This document shows positions 50,423 through 59,486 of a stretch of DNA of 64,000 nt, piece by piece. This DNA is from Micromonospora sp. NBC_00389 (GTDB lineage: Bacteria > Actinomycetota > Actinomycetes > Mycobacteriales > Micromonosporaceae): positions 806,001-870,000 of the forward strand of contig NZ_CP107947.1 in NCBI RefSeq assembly GCF_036059255.1, given 5' to 3'. Numbering within the stretch: position 1 is the first letter of the stretch; every line of letters starts with the position of its first letter. The position numbers and the translations under genes were made by a program. The notes below the pieces were generated by a model. That model saw only the letters and a list, made by a program, of their open reading frames with translations. It had not been told where the DNA came from and made no database searches.

Positions 50423-51514
50423 ATGGGTGACACCCCACCCCGCTCGGCCGACGCCGGCACCGGCGGGACGCGCGTGACCCAGAGTCACGAGTGGCCCGCC
50501 GGTGCCTCGGCGCGTGTGGCCGAGGCACCAGTCAGCACCCGTTCCCCGGGCGGCACCGGGCTGGGCGGCGGCGGCGCGCTGCCGCGCAGCCGTAAGTTCG
50601 GCGCCGAGCGGGCCTTCCGCGGTCTCACCCTGGCCGCCGGCACCGCCGTTCTGGTCATCATCGCCGCCATCGCGATCTTCCTGGTCGCCAAGGCGGTGCC
50701 GGCCCTGCGCGCCAACACCGAGAACTTCTGGTCCTACGAGGGCTGGTCCCCCAACGAGGCGCAGCCAAAGTTCGGCATCGGTGCGCTCGCCTTCGGCACC
50801 GTGCTCAGCTCGGCGCTGGCGCTGCTCATGGCGGTACCGGTCGCACTCGGAATCGCGCTCTACCTCTCGCACTACGCGCCCCGCCGGCTGGGCACCGCGC
50901 TCGGCTTCCTGGTCGACCTGCTCGCCGCCGTGCCGAGCGTGGTTTTCGGCCTCTGGGGGCGGGACATCTTCATCAACCCGGTCCGGGATTTCTCGGTCTG
51001 GCTGAACAAATACTTCAGCTGGCTCCCGATCTTCGGCGGCGACGGCCCGTTCGGTAAGTCGATCATGCTGGGTGCCCTGGTACTCGCGATCATGGTGTTG
51101 CCGATCATCACCTCGCTCTCCCGCGAGGTGTTCCTCCAGACGCCGACCGCGAACGAGGAGGCCGCCCTCGCCCTGGGTGCCACCCGCTGGGAGATGCTCC
51201 GCACCGCAGTGCTGCCCTACGGACGCCCCGGCATCATCGCCGCGGTGATGCTCGGGCTGGGCCGCGCCCTCGGTGAGACCATCGCCCTGGCGATGACCCT
51301 CGGCATCACCTTCGGCGTCTCGTTCAACCTGATCCAGAACGGCGGCAACACCATCGCCGCCAACATTGCCAACGCGTTCGGCGAGGCGAACGAGACCGGC
51401 CGGGGCGCACTCATCGCCTCCGGCCTGGTGCTGTTCGCCATCACGCTGATCGTCAACATCACGGCGCGGGCGATCATCTACCGCCGCCGGGAGTTCACGG
51501 AGTCGGCCGCATGA
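50423..51514 (+). CDS. pstC: Phosphate ABC transporter permease PstC
   Basis: A 363-residue inner-membrane permease with a long hydrophilic N-terminus (about 60 residues, Gly/Ala/Ser-rich) before six helices. Family blocks: VPVALGIALYLSHYAPRR, LLAAVPSVVFGLWG and the EAA loop EEAALALGATRWEMLRTAVLP. Forms the channel with PstA. Stop overlaps the pstA start (ATGA). Confidence 0.95.
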   Translation: MGDTPPRSADAGTGGTRVTQSHEWPAGASARVAEAPVSTRSPGGTGLGGGGALPRSRKFGAERAFRGLTLAAGTAVLVIIAAIAIFLVAKAVPALRANTENFWSYEGWSPNEAQPKFGIGALAFGTVLSSALALLMAVPVALGIALYLSHYAPRRLGTALGFLVDLLAAVPSVVFGLWGRDIFINPVRDFSVWLNKYFSWLPIFGGDGPFGKSIMLGALVLAIMVLPIITSLSREVFLQTPTANEEAALALGATRWEMLRTAVLPYGRPGIIAAVMLGLGRALGETIALAMTLGITFGVSFNLIQNGGNTIAANIANAFGEANETGRGALIASGLVLFAITLIVNITARAIIYRRREFTESAA

Positions 51515-52599
51515 CCACAACCGTCACCTCCCACCGCACTCGTCCGCCGGCCCAGCCTCCCTCGCTGCGGGCTCGGCGGCTGCCCTGGTACGCCGCACCG
51601 GCCATCGCCGTGGCGGCCCTGGCGCTCTCCGCCGTGATCGTCTACGGCACCGGCACCGGCGGCCCGGTCCTCGTGGTCGCCCTCGGCGCAGTGCTCTACC
51701 TGGTCGGGCTCTTCGCCGCGGCGAACGCGGTCGAGGGGCGCCGGTCGGCCCGCAACCGCACCTGGAGCGCGTTGATCCACTCCGCGTTCGTGCTGGCGGT
51801 GCTGCCGCTCGTGTCGGTGGTCTGGACGCTGGTCAGCAAGGGCGCCGAGCGGCTGGACCTCAACTTCTTCCAGACCTCGATGAACAACATCGGGGCCCGA
51901 GACACCAACGGCGGCGCGTACCACGCGATCATCGGCACGCTGGAGCAGGTCGGCGTCGCCACCCTGATCACCGTGCCGCTCGGCATCCTCTGCGCCATCT
52001 ACGTCGTCGAGTACGGCCGGGGCAAGTTCGCCTTCGCGATCCGGTTCTTCGTGGACGTGATGACCGGCATCCCGTCGATCGTCTCCGGCCTCTTCGTGCT
52101 GGCGTTCTGGGTGCTGGTCGTGTCGCCGTGGTTCAACGACGGCCGGCCGAGCTTCTCCGGCTTCGCCGCTGCGCTCGCGCTGAGCGTGCTCATGCTGCCC
52201 ACCATCGTCCGGTCCACCGAGGAGATGCTCCGCCTCGTCCCGGCGCCACTGCGCGAGGGCGCCTACGCGCTCGGCGTACCCAAGTGGAAGACCATCCTGC
52301 GGGTGGTGCTGCCGACGGCGCTGCCCGGCATCGTCACCGGCGTGATGCTCGCCATCGCCCGTGCGGCCGGCGAGACCGCGCCGGTGCTGCTGGTCGCCGG
52401 CGGCGGTGCCGCGATCAACACCAACCCCTTCGAGAACAACCAGTCGTCACTGTCCCTCTTCGTCTACCAGCAGGCCGGCGACGCGTCGAGGTACGCGCCG
52501 GCACGGGCATGGACCGCGGCACTCACCCTGGTCGCCCTCGTGCTCATCCTGACGATCGGGGCGAAGCTGCTGGCCCGTCGTAACAGGCTCAGCCGATGA
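51511..52599 (+). CDS. pstA: Phosphate ABC transporter permease PstA
   Basis: A 362-residue permease with three helices at the N-terminus beyond the usual core (to about residue 125), then [39 protein letters not shown] and the EAA loop [21 protein letters not shown]. Longer than E. coli PstA, as is common in actinomycetes. ATG overlaps pstC. Confidence 0.95.
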   Translation: MTTTVTSHRTRPPAQPPSLRARRLPWYAAPAIAVAALALSAVIVYGTGTGGPVLVVALGAVLYLVGLFAAANAVEGRRSARNRTWSALIHSAFVLAVLPLVSVVWTLVSKGAERLDLNFFQTSMNNIGARDTNGGAYHAIIGTLEQVGVATLITVPLGILCAIYVVEYGRGKFAFAIRFFVDVMTGIPSIVSGLFVLAFWVLVVSPWFNDGRPSFSGFAAALALSVLMLPTIVRSTEEMLRLVPAPLREGAYALGVPKWKTILRVVLPTALPGIVTGVMLAIARAAGETAPVLLVAGGGAAINTNPFENNQSSLSLFVYQQAGDASRYAPARAWTAALTLVALVLILTIGAKLLARRNRLSR

Positions 52600-52616
52600 A
52601 CCCCGGAGGTTCCACC

Positions 52617-53393
52617 ATGGCCAAGCGCGTCGCAGCCTCGAACGTCACCGCCTACTACGGCGGCTTCAAGGCGATCGAGAACATCAACCTGACCGTCGAG
52701 CCGAAGACGGTCACCGCCCTGATCGGCCCGTCCGGTTGCGGCAAGTCCACCTTCCTGCGGTCGATCAACCGGATGCACGAGGTGCTGCCGGGGGCCCGGG
52801 TCGAGGGCAGCCTGACCATCGACGACCAGGACATCTACGACCGGGACGTGGACGTCACCGCGGTTCGGCGCATGATCGGCATGGTCTTCCAGCGGCCGAA
52901 CCCGTTCCCCACCATGAGCATCTTCGAGAACGTGGTGGCCGGGCTGAAGCTCAACGGCGTTCGGAAGAAGTCGATCCTGGAGGACGCGGCCGAGAAGGCA
53001 CTGCGCTCGGCGAACCTGTGGGACGAGGTCAAGGACCGGCTGGGCAAGCCCGGCGCGGGCCTCTCCGGCGGTCAGCAGCAGCGGCTCTGCATCGCCCGGA
53101 CCATCGCGGTCGAGCCGCAGGTCGTGCTGATGGACGAGCCCTGCTCGGCCCTGGACCCGATCTCCACGCTGGCCATCGAGGACCTGATGTTCCAGCTCAA
53201 GGACAAGTTCACGATCATCATCGTGACGCACAACATGCAGCAGGCCGCGCGGGTGTCGGACCGGACCGCCTTCTTCTCGATCGAGAAGACCGGCGACCCG
53301 GGCCGGCTGATCGAGTACGACAACACCCAGAAGATCTTCAGCAACCCGAGCGTGAAGAAGACCGAGGACTACATCACCGGCCGCTTCGGCTGA
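52617..53393 (+). CDS. pstB: Phosphate ABC transporter ATPase PstB
   Basis: A 258-residue ATPase: Walker [13 protein letters not shown]-loop [17 protein letters not shown], signature LSGGQQQRL, Walker [18 protein letters not shown]-loop [13 protein letters not shown], and the PstB-specific ending [15 protein letters not shown] 52617 has CGGAGG 7 nt upstream. Last gene of pstSCAB; no phoU here, because phoU is beside senX3. Confidence 0.96.
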   Translation: MAKRVAASNVTAYYGGFKAIENINLTVEPKTVTALIGPSGCGKSTFLRSINRMHEVLPGARVEGSLTIDDQDIYDRDVDVTAVRRMIGMVFQRPNPFPTMSIFENVVAGLKLNGVRKKSILEDAAEKALRSANLWDEVKDRLGKPGAGLSGGQQQRLCIARTIAVEPQVVLMDEPCSALDPISTLAIEDLMFQLKDKFTIIIVTHNMQQAARVSDRTAFFSIEKTGDPGRLIEYDNTQKIFSNPSVKKTEDYITGRFG

Positions 53394-53409
53394 GCCGTCC
53401 GCAACCGGT

Positions 53410-53445
53410 CACCGGCGCCCCGCCCACCCGGCGTGGGCGCCGGTG
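53410..53445. terminator. Hairpin terminator after pstB
   Basis: CACCGGCGCCC and GGGCGCCGGTG form an 11-bp perfect stem with a 14-nt loop, 16 bp after the pstB stop. Confidence 0.75.
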
Positions 53446-53477
53446 TCGTATCCGATGTCGCCCGTGCGCCGCCACCT

Positions 53478-53558
53478 CCAAGATCGTGCTCGAACATGGA
53501 AGTAATGGCCTCCGTCGCACGACGACCCCACTACTTCCTGGATCGAGCGCGATCTTGG
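53478..53558. repeat. CAAGATC palindromic element, copy A
   Basis: Left arm CCAAGATCGTGCTCGA and following ACATGGAAGTA pair with the right arm (its complement reads CCAAGATCGCGCTCGA then TCCAGGAAGTA): 23 of the outer 27 positions match. The inside of the left arm reads TGGCCTCCG, as in copy B at 62331. About 81 bp in all. Confidence 0.8.
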
Positions 53559-53593
53559 GGGGCGAGCGCGGCGGGGGGGGTGGGGCGGGGTGC

Positions 53594-54427
53594 TCAGCCG
53601 AGCACGAAGCGGGGCTCGCCGTCGGGCGGCAGGTCCAGGCGGGGGGTGATCGGGGTGGCGGCGTCCCGGCTGGCCGCCGCTCGCGCCACTCCGGCCAGAT
53701 CGCCGGCCGCCGCCACCTGGGCCAGCGTGACCAGGGTCGGCGGCAGCATGGTCAGCTCGCCCGCCTCGGCCCGGGCCAGCGCGTCCGCCGGGCGAACCCA
53801 CAGGGTGTGGTCGGCCTCGCCGGAGACGTCCCGGGTCCGCTGCCCCTCGGGCAGCAGGGCGACGAAGAAGTACGTGTCGAAGCGGCGCGGCTCGAACTCC
53901 GGCGTGATCCACCGGCTCCACGGCAGCAGCAGGTCCGACCGTAACGTCAGGCCCCGGTCGGCGAGCAGCGCCGCGAAGCCCAGGCGACGCCCCTCCAGGT
54001 CCTGCCGGGCAGCTTCCCAGTCGTCGCCGCTGACGTCGCCCACCACGGTCGCCGGGTCCGGGCCGGCGAGCAGCACGCCCGCCTCCTCGAAGACCTCCCG
54101 GGCGGCGGCGCAGACCACCGCCTGGGCGGCGTCCGGGGCCACCCCGAGCCGCCCCGCCCACTCGCTCGGCGCCGGGCCGGCCCAGTCCAGGTGGGCCTCG
54201 GAGTCGGAGCGGTCCACCCCGCCGCCGGGGAAGGCGTACATCCCGCCGAAGGTCATCGCGGCGACCCGGCGGATGACGTACACCTCGAAGTCGGCGCCGG
54301 TCGGGCGGAGCAGCAGGACGGTGGCCGCGACCCGGGGCACCGCCGGGGTGCCGCCCTCGGCCTGGAACCGGCGGGCGTGCTCGACCAGGGCGGCCGGGGC
54401 GGCGAAGCCGTCGCTGTCGATCGTCAT
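53594..54427 (-). CDS. NUDIX hydrolase, NUDT19-like
   Basis: A 277-residue NUDIX protein. The box is split as in NUDT19/acyl-CoA diphosphatase types: AFPGGGVDRSDSE, an insertion of about 35 residues (LDWAGPAPSEWAGRLG), then AAAREVFEEAGVLLAG with the catalytic Glu cluster. Other pieces: AATVLLLRPTG, VYVIRRVAAMTFGGMYA and WITPEFEPRRFDTYFFVAL. Likely cleaves CoA derivatives or similar dinucleotides. ATG 54427 is 6 nt after TAGGCT (leaderless). Confidence 0.87.
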   Translation of the reverse strand: MTIDSDGFAAPAALVEHARRFQAEGGTPAVPRVAATVLLLRPTGADFEVYVIRRVAAMTFGGMYAFPGGGVDRSDSEAHLDWAGPAPSEWAGRLGVAPDAAQAVVCAAAREVFEEAGVLLAGPDPATVVGDVSGDDWEAARQDLEGRRLGFAALLADRGLTLRSDLLLPWSRWITPEFEPRRFDTYFFVALLPEGQRTRDVSGEADHTLWVRPADALARAEAGELTMLPPTLVTLAQVAAAGDLAGVARAAASRDAATPITPRLDLPPDGEPRFVLG

Positions 54428-54493
54428 GCCGCGAGCCTAGTTCCCCGCGACGCGGCTACCGGGAGCGCGCCCAGCCCACAAAGCGGGGTTCGG

Positions 54494-54555
54494 CTCCGTA
54501 TCGGCGATGTCGGGGTGTCCTGGTCGCGGGATACCGCGATGTCGCCGACACGGAG
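54494..54555. repeat. Imperfect 28-bp-arm palindrome
   Basis: CTCCGTATCGGCGATGTC and the rest of the left arm (54494-54521) pair at 22 of 28 positions with 54528-54555, whose complement begins CTCCGTGTCGGCGACATC. Loop GGTCGC. Lies between divergent NUDIX and Gfo/Idh/MocA genes, where a terminator is not expected, so it is more likely a repeat element. Confidence 0.7.
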
Positions 54556-54634
54556 TCGATCACGATCAGGCGCGCACCCCGGGCAGGCATGGCCGGCGAG
54601 CCAGCGGTTCACCTGGCTGGGCTAGCGTGCCGAC

Positions 54635-55603
54635 ATGACTCGTTGGGGCATCCTGGCCACCGGCCACATCGCCAGCCGTTTCGCCGAAGACCTCCGGTTG
54701 GTGCCGGACGCCGAACTGGTCGCGGTCGGCTCCCGCGCCGCCGACAGCGCGCAGCGCTTCGCCGAGAGGCACGACGTTAAGCGCGCCTACGCCTCCTGGG
54801 TGGAGTTGGCCGCCGACCCCGAGGTGGACGTGATCTACGTGGCCACCCCGCACGCCGCGCACTACGAGGCGGCCATGACCTGCCTGACCGCCGGGCGCCC
54901 GGTGCTGCTGGAGAAGCCGTTCACCCTCGACCTGGCCACCAGCGCCGAGTTGGTGGACACCGCCCGTGCCGCCGGGACCTTCCTCATGGAGGCCATGTGG
55001 ATGCGGACCAACCCGATGATCCTGCGGATGGTGCAGCTGATCGCGGAGGGCGCGATCGGCACGGTGAGCAGCGTCCGGGCCGACTTCGGGGTGTCCGGGC
55101 CGTTCCCGGCGGAGCACCGCATGCGGGCCGCGGCGCTGGGCGGGGGCGCCCTGCTCGACCTGGGGGTCTACCCGATCAGTCTGGCCCACCTGCTGCTCGG
55201 TGTGCCGCAGCAGATCCGGTCCTGGGCGCAGCTCGGCCCGGAGGGGACGGACGAGAACACCGGCATCCTGTTCGGCTACGACACCGGCGCGCTGGCCACC
55301 CTGAGCTGCGGCATGGTCGGGTCGAGCGGGCAGACCGCCTCGATCACGGGCACCGCGGGTCGGATCGACCTGGCGGAGCCGTTCTTCCGGCCGGGTTCGC
55401 TGGTCCTGCACCGCGACGGCGCCGAGCCGGAGACGATCACCGCCGACACGGTCGGTAACGGCTACCAGTACGAGGCGATCGAGGTGCAGCGCTGCCTGGC
55501 CGCCGGGCTGACCGAGAGCCCGCTGGTGCCGCACGCCACCACGCTTGAGGTGATGGCCCTGCTGGACGCCGTACGCGAGCAGATCGGCGTGCGGTACGCG
55601 TGA
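54635..55603 (+). CDS. Gfo/Idh/MocA-family oxidoreductase
   Basis: A 322-residue NAD(P)-dependent dehydrogenase: Rossmann start WGILATGHIASRFAEDL, VDVIYVATPHAAHYEAA, catalytic-site LLEKPFTLD (EKP motif) and GGGALLDLGVYPISLAH in the C-terminal domain. Resembles trans-dihydrodiol or sugar dehydrogenases; substrate unknown. ATG 54635 follows TAGCGT by 6 nt (leaderless). Confidence 0.88.
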   Translation: MTRWGILATGHIASRFAEDLRLVPDAELVAVGSRAADSAQRFAERHDVKRAYASWVELAADPEVDVIYVATPHAAHYEAAMTCLTAGRPVLLEKPFTLDLATSAELVDTARAAGTFLMEAMWMRTNPMILRMVQLIAEGAIGTVSSVRADFGVSGPFPAEHRMRAAALGGGALLDLGVYPISLAHLLLGVPQQIRSWAQLGPEGTDENTGILFGYDTGALATLSCGMVGSSGQTASITGTAGRIDLAEPFFRPGSLVLHRDGAEPETITADTVGNGYQYEAIEVQRCLAAGLTESPLVPHATTLEVMALLDAVREQIGVRYA

Positions 55604-55604
55604 A

Positions 55605-55640
55605 GAAAGGGCCCCTTGTCAGCTGACAAGGGGCCCTTTC
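55605..55640. terminator. Perfect palindromic bidirectional terminator
   Basis: GAAAGGGCCCCTTGTCAG and its exact complement make a 36-bp perfect palindrome, 1 bp after the Gfo/Idh/MocA stop and 22 bp from the convergent pit stop. Tracts of A and T at the ends fit intrinsic termination in both directions. Confidence 0.9.
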
Positions 55641-55662
55641 GTCGTGATGCGACGGGGTGCGG

Positions 55663-56670
55663 TCAGCCGAAGAGCGGCCGGACCAGCAGGTAGGTGAGGC
55701 AGGCGATCAGCGCGGCGGCCGGGAACGTGACGATCCAGGCGATCACGATGTTGCCGGCGACGTTCCAGCGGACCGCGGAGAGCCGCTTGGTGGCGCCCAC
55801 GCCCATGATCGCCGAGGTGATCGTGTGGGTGGTGGAGATCGGCGCCTTCAGCACCAGGGCGTTGAAGTAGAGCACCGCGCTGGCCACCGTCTCGGCGGCG
55901 AAGCCCTCCGGCGGGCCCAGATCGATGATCTTGCGGCCGAGGGTGCGGATGATCCGCCAACCGCCGGCGTACGTGCCCAGCGCCAGCATCGTCGCCGAGG
56001 TCCAGAACACCCAGCCGGGGATGTGGGACTTGTCGTCCTGGAAGCCGCCCGTGTACAGGGCGAGAACCACGATGCCCATGGTCTTCGCGGCGTCCTGCAT
56101 GCCGTGGCCGACCGACATGGCGGCCGCCGAGGCGGTCTGCGCCCATCGGAAGCCCCGGTTGAGCTTGCCCGGCTGCCCCTTCCGGAACAGCCAGAGGATG
56201 GCCAGCATCAGCAGGTAGCCGAGGGTGAGACCGACGATCGGCGAGAGCACCATCGGCAGGATGACCTTCTCGCCGATGGTGGCCCACTGCACGATGCCGC
56301 CGGTGGACAGCAGGGTCGCGCCGACCAGGCCGCCGAAGAGCGCGTGTGACGACGACGAGGGCAGACCGAAGTACCAGGTGATCAGGTTCCAGGCGATGGC
56401 GCCGAGCACCCCGGCGAAGACCACCCCGAGGCTGGCGACCCCGGTGGGCAGGGTGACCAGGCCGTCGCCGACGGTCTTGGCCACCCCGGCTCCGAAGTGG
56501 GCACCGACGAAGTTGCCGACGGCGGCGAGCAGCAGGGCGATCCTGGGTGTCAGCGCCCGGGTGGAGACGCTGGTCGCGATCGCGTTGGCGGCGTCGTGGA
56601 AGCCGTTGGTGTAGTCGAACGCCAGGGCCACCGCGATCACCGCCAGCACGGCGATGAGTTCGGGGGTCAC
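55663..56670 (-). CDS. Low-affinity inorganic phosphate transporter Pit
   Basis: A 335-residue PiT-family (PHO4) permease with about ten helices. The two inverted-repeat signatures are FDYTNGFHDAANAIATSVSTRAL and a C-terminal ISTTHTITSAIMGVG; SSSSHALFGGLVGA and GHGMQDAAKTMGIV are further family blocks. Imports phosphate (often with metal) by proton symport. GTG start at 56670, 4 bp after the DUF47 stop, so the pair is an operon. Confidence 0.94.
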   Translation of the reverse strand: MTPELIAVLAVIAVALAFDYTNGFHDAANAIATSVSTRALTPRIALLLAAVGNFVGAHFGAGVAKTVGDGLVTLPTGVASLGVVFAGVLGAIAWNLITWYFGLPSSSSHALFGGLVGATLLSTGGIVQWATIGEKVILPMVLSPIVGLTLGYLLMLAILWLFRKGQPGKLNRGFRWAQTASAAAMSVGHGMQDAAKTMGIVVLALYTGGFQDDKSHIPGWVFWTSATMLALGTYAGGWRIIRTLGRKIIDLGPPEGFAAETVASAVLYFNALVLKAPISTTHTITSAIMGVGATKRLSAVRWNVAGNIVIAWIVTFPAAALIACLTYLLVRPLFG

Positions 56671-56674
56671 AGGC

Positions 56675-57301
56675 TCAGGACTCCTTGACGGCGATGGTCT
56701 CGACGGTGTTGGCCACGTGCTCGAAGGCGTCGCAGGCGGCCTCCAGCTCGTCGGCGACCTCCTTCATCTTCAGCACCGTCAACGCGTCGTACTCGCCGGA
56801 GAAGAGACGGACGAGCAACTGCCGGTTGATCCGGTCGCCCTCGTTCTCCAGCCGGTTGCACTCGATCCAGTAGTCCTCGAGGTCCTTCATCGACTTCAGC
56901 CGCGGCATCGCGTCGGCGGTCAGCTTGGCCTGCTGGTCGAGCACGTTCACCATCTCGTGCAGCTCGCGGGGAAGCGCCGGGAGCTCGGTCAGCCCGTACA
57001 GGTAGAGCAGGTCGCCGACCGCCTCCAGGTGGTCCATCACGTCGTCCAGCAGCGAGCCGAGCCGGTAGATGTCCTCCCGGTCGAACGGCGTGATGAAGGT
57101 CGAGTTGATCTTCTTGTAAAGGTCGTGGGTGATCTGGTCGCTGTCGTGCTCGACCTCGGTCAACCGCTCGCTGACCGACTGCACATCGACGCCGGGCAGG
57201 GCCAGTTCGTTCAGCAACGCGGTGCCCCGGACCAGGTTCTGCGCGGCCCTGGTGAAGAGCTCGTAGAAGGCGCCCTCGGTGGGGCGGAAGGAAAACTTCA
57301 C
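56675..57301 (-). CDS. DUF47 (PhoU-like) Pit accessory protein
   Basis: A 208-residue PhoU-related helical protein of the DUF47 family: KFSFRPTEGAFYELFTRAA, VEHDSDQITHDLYKKINSTFITPFDREDIYRL (positions about 50-80) and ECNRLENEGDRINRQLLVRL. Commonly precedes pit and is thought to regulate it. GTG 57301 with GAGG 8 nt upstream. Triple PHO box about 115 bp upstream. Confidence 0.92.
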   Translation of the reverse strand: MKFSFRPTEGAFYELFTRAAQNLVRGTALLNELALPGVDVQSVSERLTEVEHDSDQITHDLYKKINSTFITPFDREDIYRLGSLLDDVMDHLEAVGDLLYLYGLTELPALPRELHEMVNVLDQQAKLTADAMPRLKSMKDLEDYWIECNRLENEGDRINRQLLVRLFSGEYDALTVLKMKEVADELEAACDAFEHVANTVETIAVKES

Positions 57302-57416
57302 AGCACAGACCTCGTCGCGTCGGTGGAAGGGTGGCGGTGCCCGTCGGGTACCCGCCCGGTGAATGCTAGGAAACGGCGGAACGGCGAATTCGTCGGCCCA
57401 CCCCTGGCCAGGCCGC

Positions 57417-57449
57417 ATTCACCGGTCGTTCACCTGCTGTTCATCTCGG
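57417..57449. promoter_or_regulatory. Triple PHO box upstream of DUF47-pit
   Basis: ATTCACCGGTC (57417), GTTCACCTGCT (57428) and GTTCATCTCGG (57439): three contiguous repeats in exact 11-bp register. It lies upstream of the DUF47-pit operon and overlaps the 3' end of ppk2. Direction of the effect (activation or repression of low-affinity uptake) is not readable. Confidence 0.82.
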
Positions 57450-58371
57450 GCGTCCCACCCGCCCCCGCGTCCCCAGCACAGAGCCGCTCCCGCTCGTGCG
57501 CCACGTCGAAATCGGCAGCCGGATACCCCAGATCAAGCGTGTCGAACGTCTCCCGCAACAGGTGGGCCACCGCCCAGTCCCGGTACCACTTGCGGTCCGC
57601 CGGCACCACGAACCACGGCGCGGCGTCCGTGCCGCACCGGCTCAGCGCCTCGGCGTACGCGGCCTGGTAGTCGTCCCAGAGAGCCCGGGAGTCGACGTCC
57701 GACGGGTTGTACTTCCAGTGCTTGCGCGGGTCGGTGAGCCGCTCCAGCAGCCGCCCGCCCTGCTCGGCGTAGGAGATGTGCAGCATCACCTTGACCAGGG
57801 TCACCCCGCCATCGGTGAGCTCCCGCTCGAAGGAGTTGATGTCGTCATAGCGGGCCCGCCAGGTGGCCTCCGGCACCAGCGAGCCGACCCGGGCGATCAG
57901 CACGTCCTCGTAGTGGGACCGGTTGAACATCCCGACGTACCCCGGTGGCGGCAGCGCCCGTCGGATCCGCCACAGGAAGTCGTGCCGCAGCTCCTGCGGG
58001 GTCGGCGGACCGAACGAGCGGATGTGCAGGCCCAGCGGGTTCATCGCGCCCGCCACCCGCTTGATCGTGCCGTCCTTACCGCCGCAGTCCATCGCCTGGA
58101 GCACCAGCAGCACCCGACGCGCCGGCCCGTCCGACCCGGCCTTGGCCATCGCGAAGAGCATCTCCTGCTGGCGGCCCAACTCGCCGCCGACCAACTCCAC
58201 CTGCTCGCGGGCCCAGGCCTTGCGGCGCTCCCCGGTCACCTCCGACGCCGGCAGACCGGGCGTGGACCGGGGGTCGATCGCGCCGAGATCCACCGGTGCG
58301 GTGACCCGCAGCAACTCCCGCACGGAGCCGCCGACGGGCGCCACGATCTGCGCTTGCTGGGGTGCGCTCAT
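57430..58371 (-). CDS. ppk2: Polyphosphate kinase 2 family
   Basis: A 313-residue PPK2 that transfers phosphate between polyphosphate and nucleotides. P-loop VLQAMDCGGKDGTIKRV (Walker A), Walker B region GMFNRSHYEDVLIARVG, and lid-module HWKYNPSDVDSRALWDDY, then FVVPADRKWYRDWAVAHLL. Single-domain, with the GTIKRVAGAMNPLG pattern that suggests the AMP/ADP-using class, unproven. ATG 58371 has GATGAT 6 nt upstream, a weak leaderless-type -10. Confidence 0.92.
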   Translation of the reverse strand: MSAPQQAQIVAPVGGSVRELLRVTAPVDLGAIDPRSTPGLPASEVTGERRKAWAREQVELVGGELGRQQEMLFAMAKAGSDGPARRVLLVLQAMDCGGKDGTIKRVAGAMNPLGLHIRSFGPPTPQELRHDFLWRIRRALPPPGYVGMFNRSHYEDVLIARVGSLVPEATWRARYDDINSFERELTDGGVTLVKVMLHISYAEQGGRLLERLTDPRKHWKYNPSDVDSRALWDDYQAAYAEALSRCGTDAAPWFVVPADRKWYRDWAVAHLLRETFDTLDLGYPAADFDVAHERERLCAGDAGAGGTPEMNSR

Positions 58372-58514
58372 CCTCGGATCATCGCCCACCCGCCGGCCAT
58401 CCGCCCGCCGAGCGCAGCCCTGCCCGGGCCGGCTGTCACGTTCGGGGCTGCCGGCGCGTCCAGTTGGCGGGAGGATGTACGCCGGGACGAGCCGGCCGGG
58501 GAGGGTGGTGGGTC

Positions 58515-59480
58515 GTGCAGGACCTGGCGACGGAGTTCGAGGCCAAGCGGGGCCGGCTGCTCGCGGTGGCCCAGCGCATGCTGGGCAGCCGCAGCGAGGC
58601 CGAGGACGCGGTGCAGGAGACCTGGCTGCGCTACGCCGGCGCGCTCGCCGACCCGGCGGCCCGCGCCGAGATCCGCGACCTGTCCGCCTGGCTGACCACC
58701 GCCTGCGCCCGGATCTGCCTGGACGTGCTCCGCTCGGCCCGGGTCCGGCGTGAGGCGTACCACGGGGAGTGGCTGCCGGAGCCGGTGGTGAGCCCGGTCG
58801 GCGCCACCCCGCCCACCGACGGGTACGCCCCCGACCCGGCCGAGCGGGCGGTGCGCACCGACCAGGTCGGCACCGCGCTGCTGGTGGTGCTGGAGCGGCT
58901 CGCGCCGGAGCAACGGGTCGCCCTCGTGCTGCACGACGTGTTCGCGGTGCCGTTCGCCCGGGTCGCCGACGTGCTCGGCACCACCGAGGCCGCCGCCCGG
59001 CAGCTCGCCTCCCGGGCCCGGCGGGCGGTCACCGCGCCGGACCTGCCCCGACACACCGCCGAGCCGGCCGAACAGCGCCGGGTGCTGGCCGCGTTCATCG
59101 CCGCCACCGAGTCCGGTGAGCTGGATCCGCTGCTCCGGGTGCTCGCGCCGGATGTGGTCCTCATCGGCGACTCGGGCGGGCATTTCCCGGCCGCCCGCCG
59201 ACCGGTGGTCGGCGCGGACAAGGTCGGGCGCTTCGCACTCGGCCTCTTCGGCCGGGCCGGCCGGTACGCCAGCCGGGTGCTGTCCCGGCCGGTGCTGGTC
59301 GACGGCGTGCTCGGCCTTCAACTGGAGACGGTGCACGCCGACGGCCGGCCGATCCGCCTGGTGACCGCGTTCGCCGTGGACCAGGGCCGGATCACCGCCA
59401 TCTACAACCAGCTCAACCCGGAGAAGCTGACCGATCTGCCGCCACTGAACGACGACGACCACTGGCCGCCGCGCTGGTGA
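58515..59480 (+). CDS. SigJ/ECF41-like sigma factor with SnoaL-type C-terminal domain
   Basis: A 321-residue extracytoplasmic function sigma factor. Sigma-70 region 2 (FEAKRGRLLAVAQRMLGSRSEAEDAVQETWLRY) and region 4 (LERLAPEQRVALVLHDVF, VADVLGTTEAAARQLASRARR) are followed by about 125 residues of a SnoaL/NTF2-like domain. ECF41 hallmarks are present in slightly altered form: WLPEP in the linker, DSGGHFPAARRP where DGGGK is usual, and NPEKL near the end. The usual carboxymuconolactone decarboxylase/oxidoreductase partner is not adjacent. GTG 58515 after GGGGAGGG. Confidence 0.88.
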   Translation: MQDLATEFEAKRGRLLAVAQRMLGSRSEAEDAVQETWLRYAGALADPAARAEIRDLSAWLTTACARICLDVLRSARVRREAYHGEWLPEPVVSPVGATPPTDGYAPDPAERAVRTDQVGTALLVVLERLAPEQRVALVLHDVFAVPFARVADVLGTTEAAARQLASRARRAVTAPDLPRHTAEPAEQRRVLAAFIAATESGELDPLLRVLAPDVVLIGDSGGHFPAARRPVVGADKVGRFALGLFGRAGRYASRVLSRPVLVDGVLGLQLETVHADGRPIRLVTAFAVDQGRITAIYNQLNPEKLTDLPPLNDDDHWPPRW

Positions 59481-59486
59481 GCCGGC

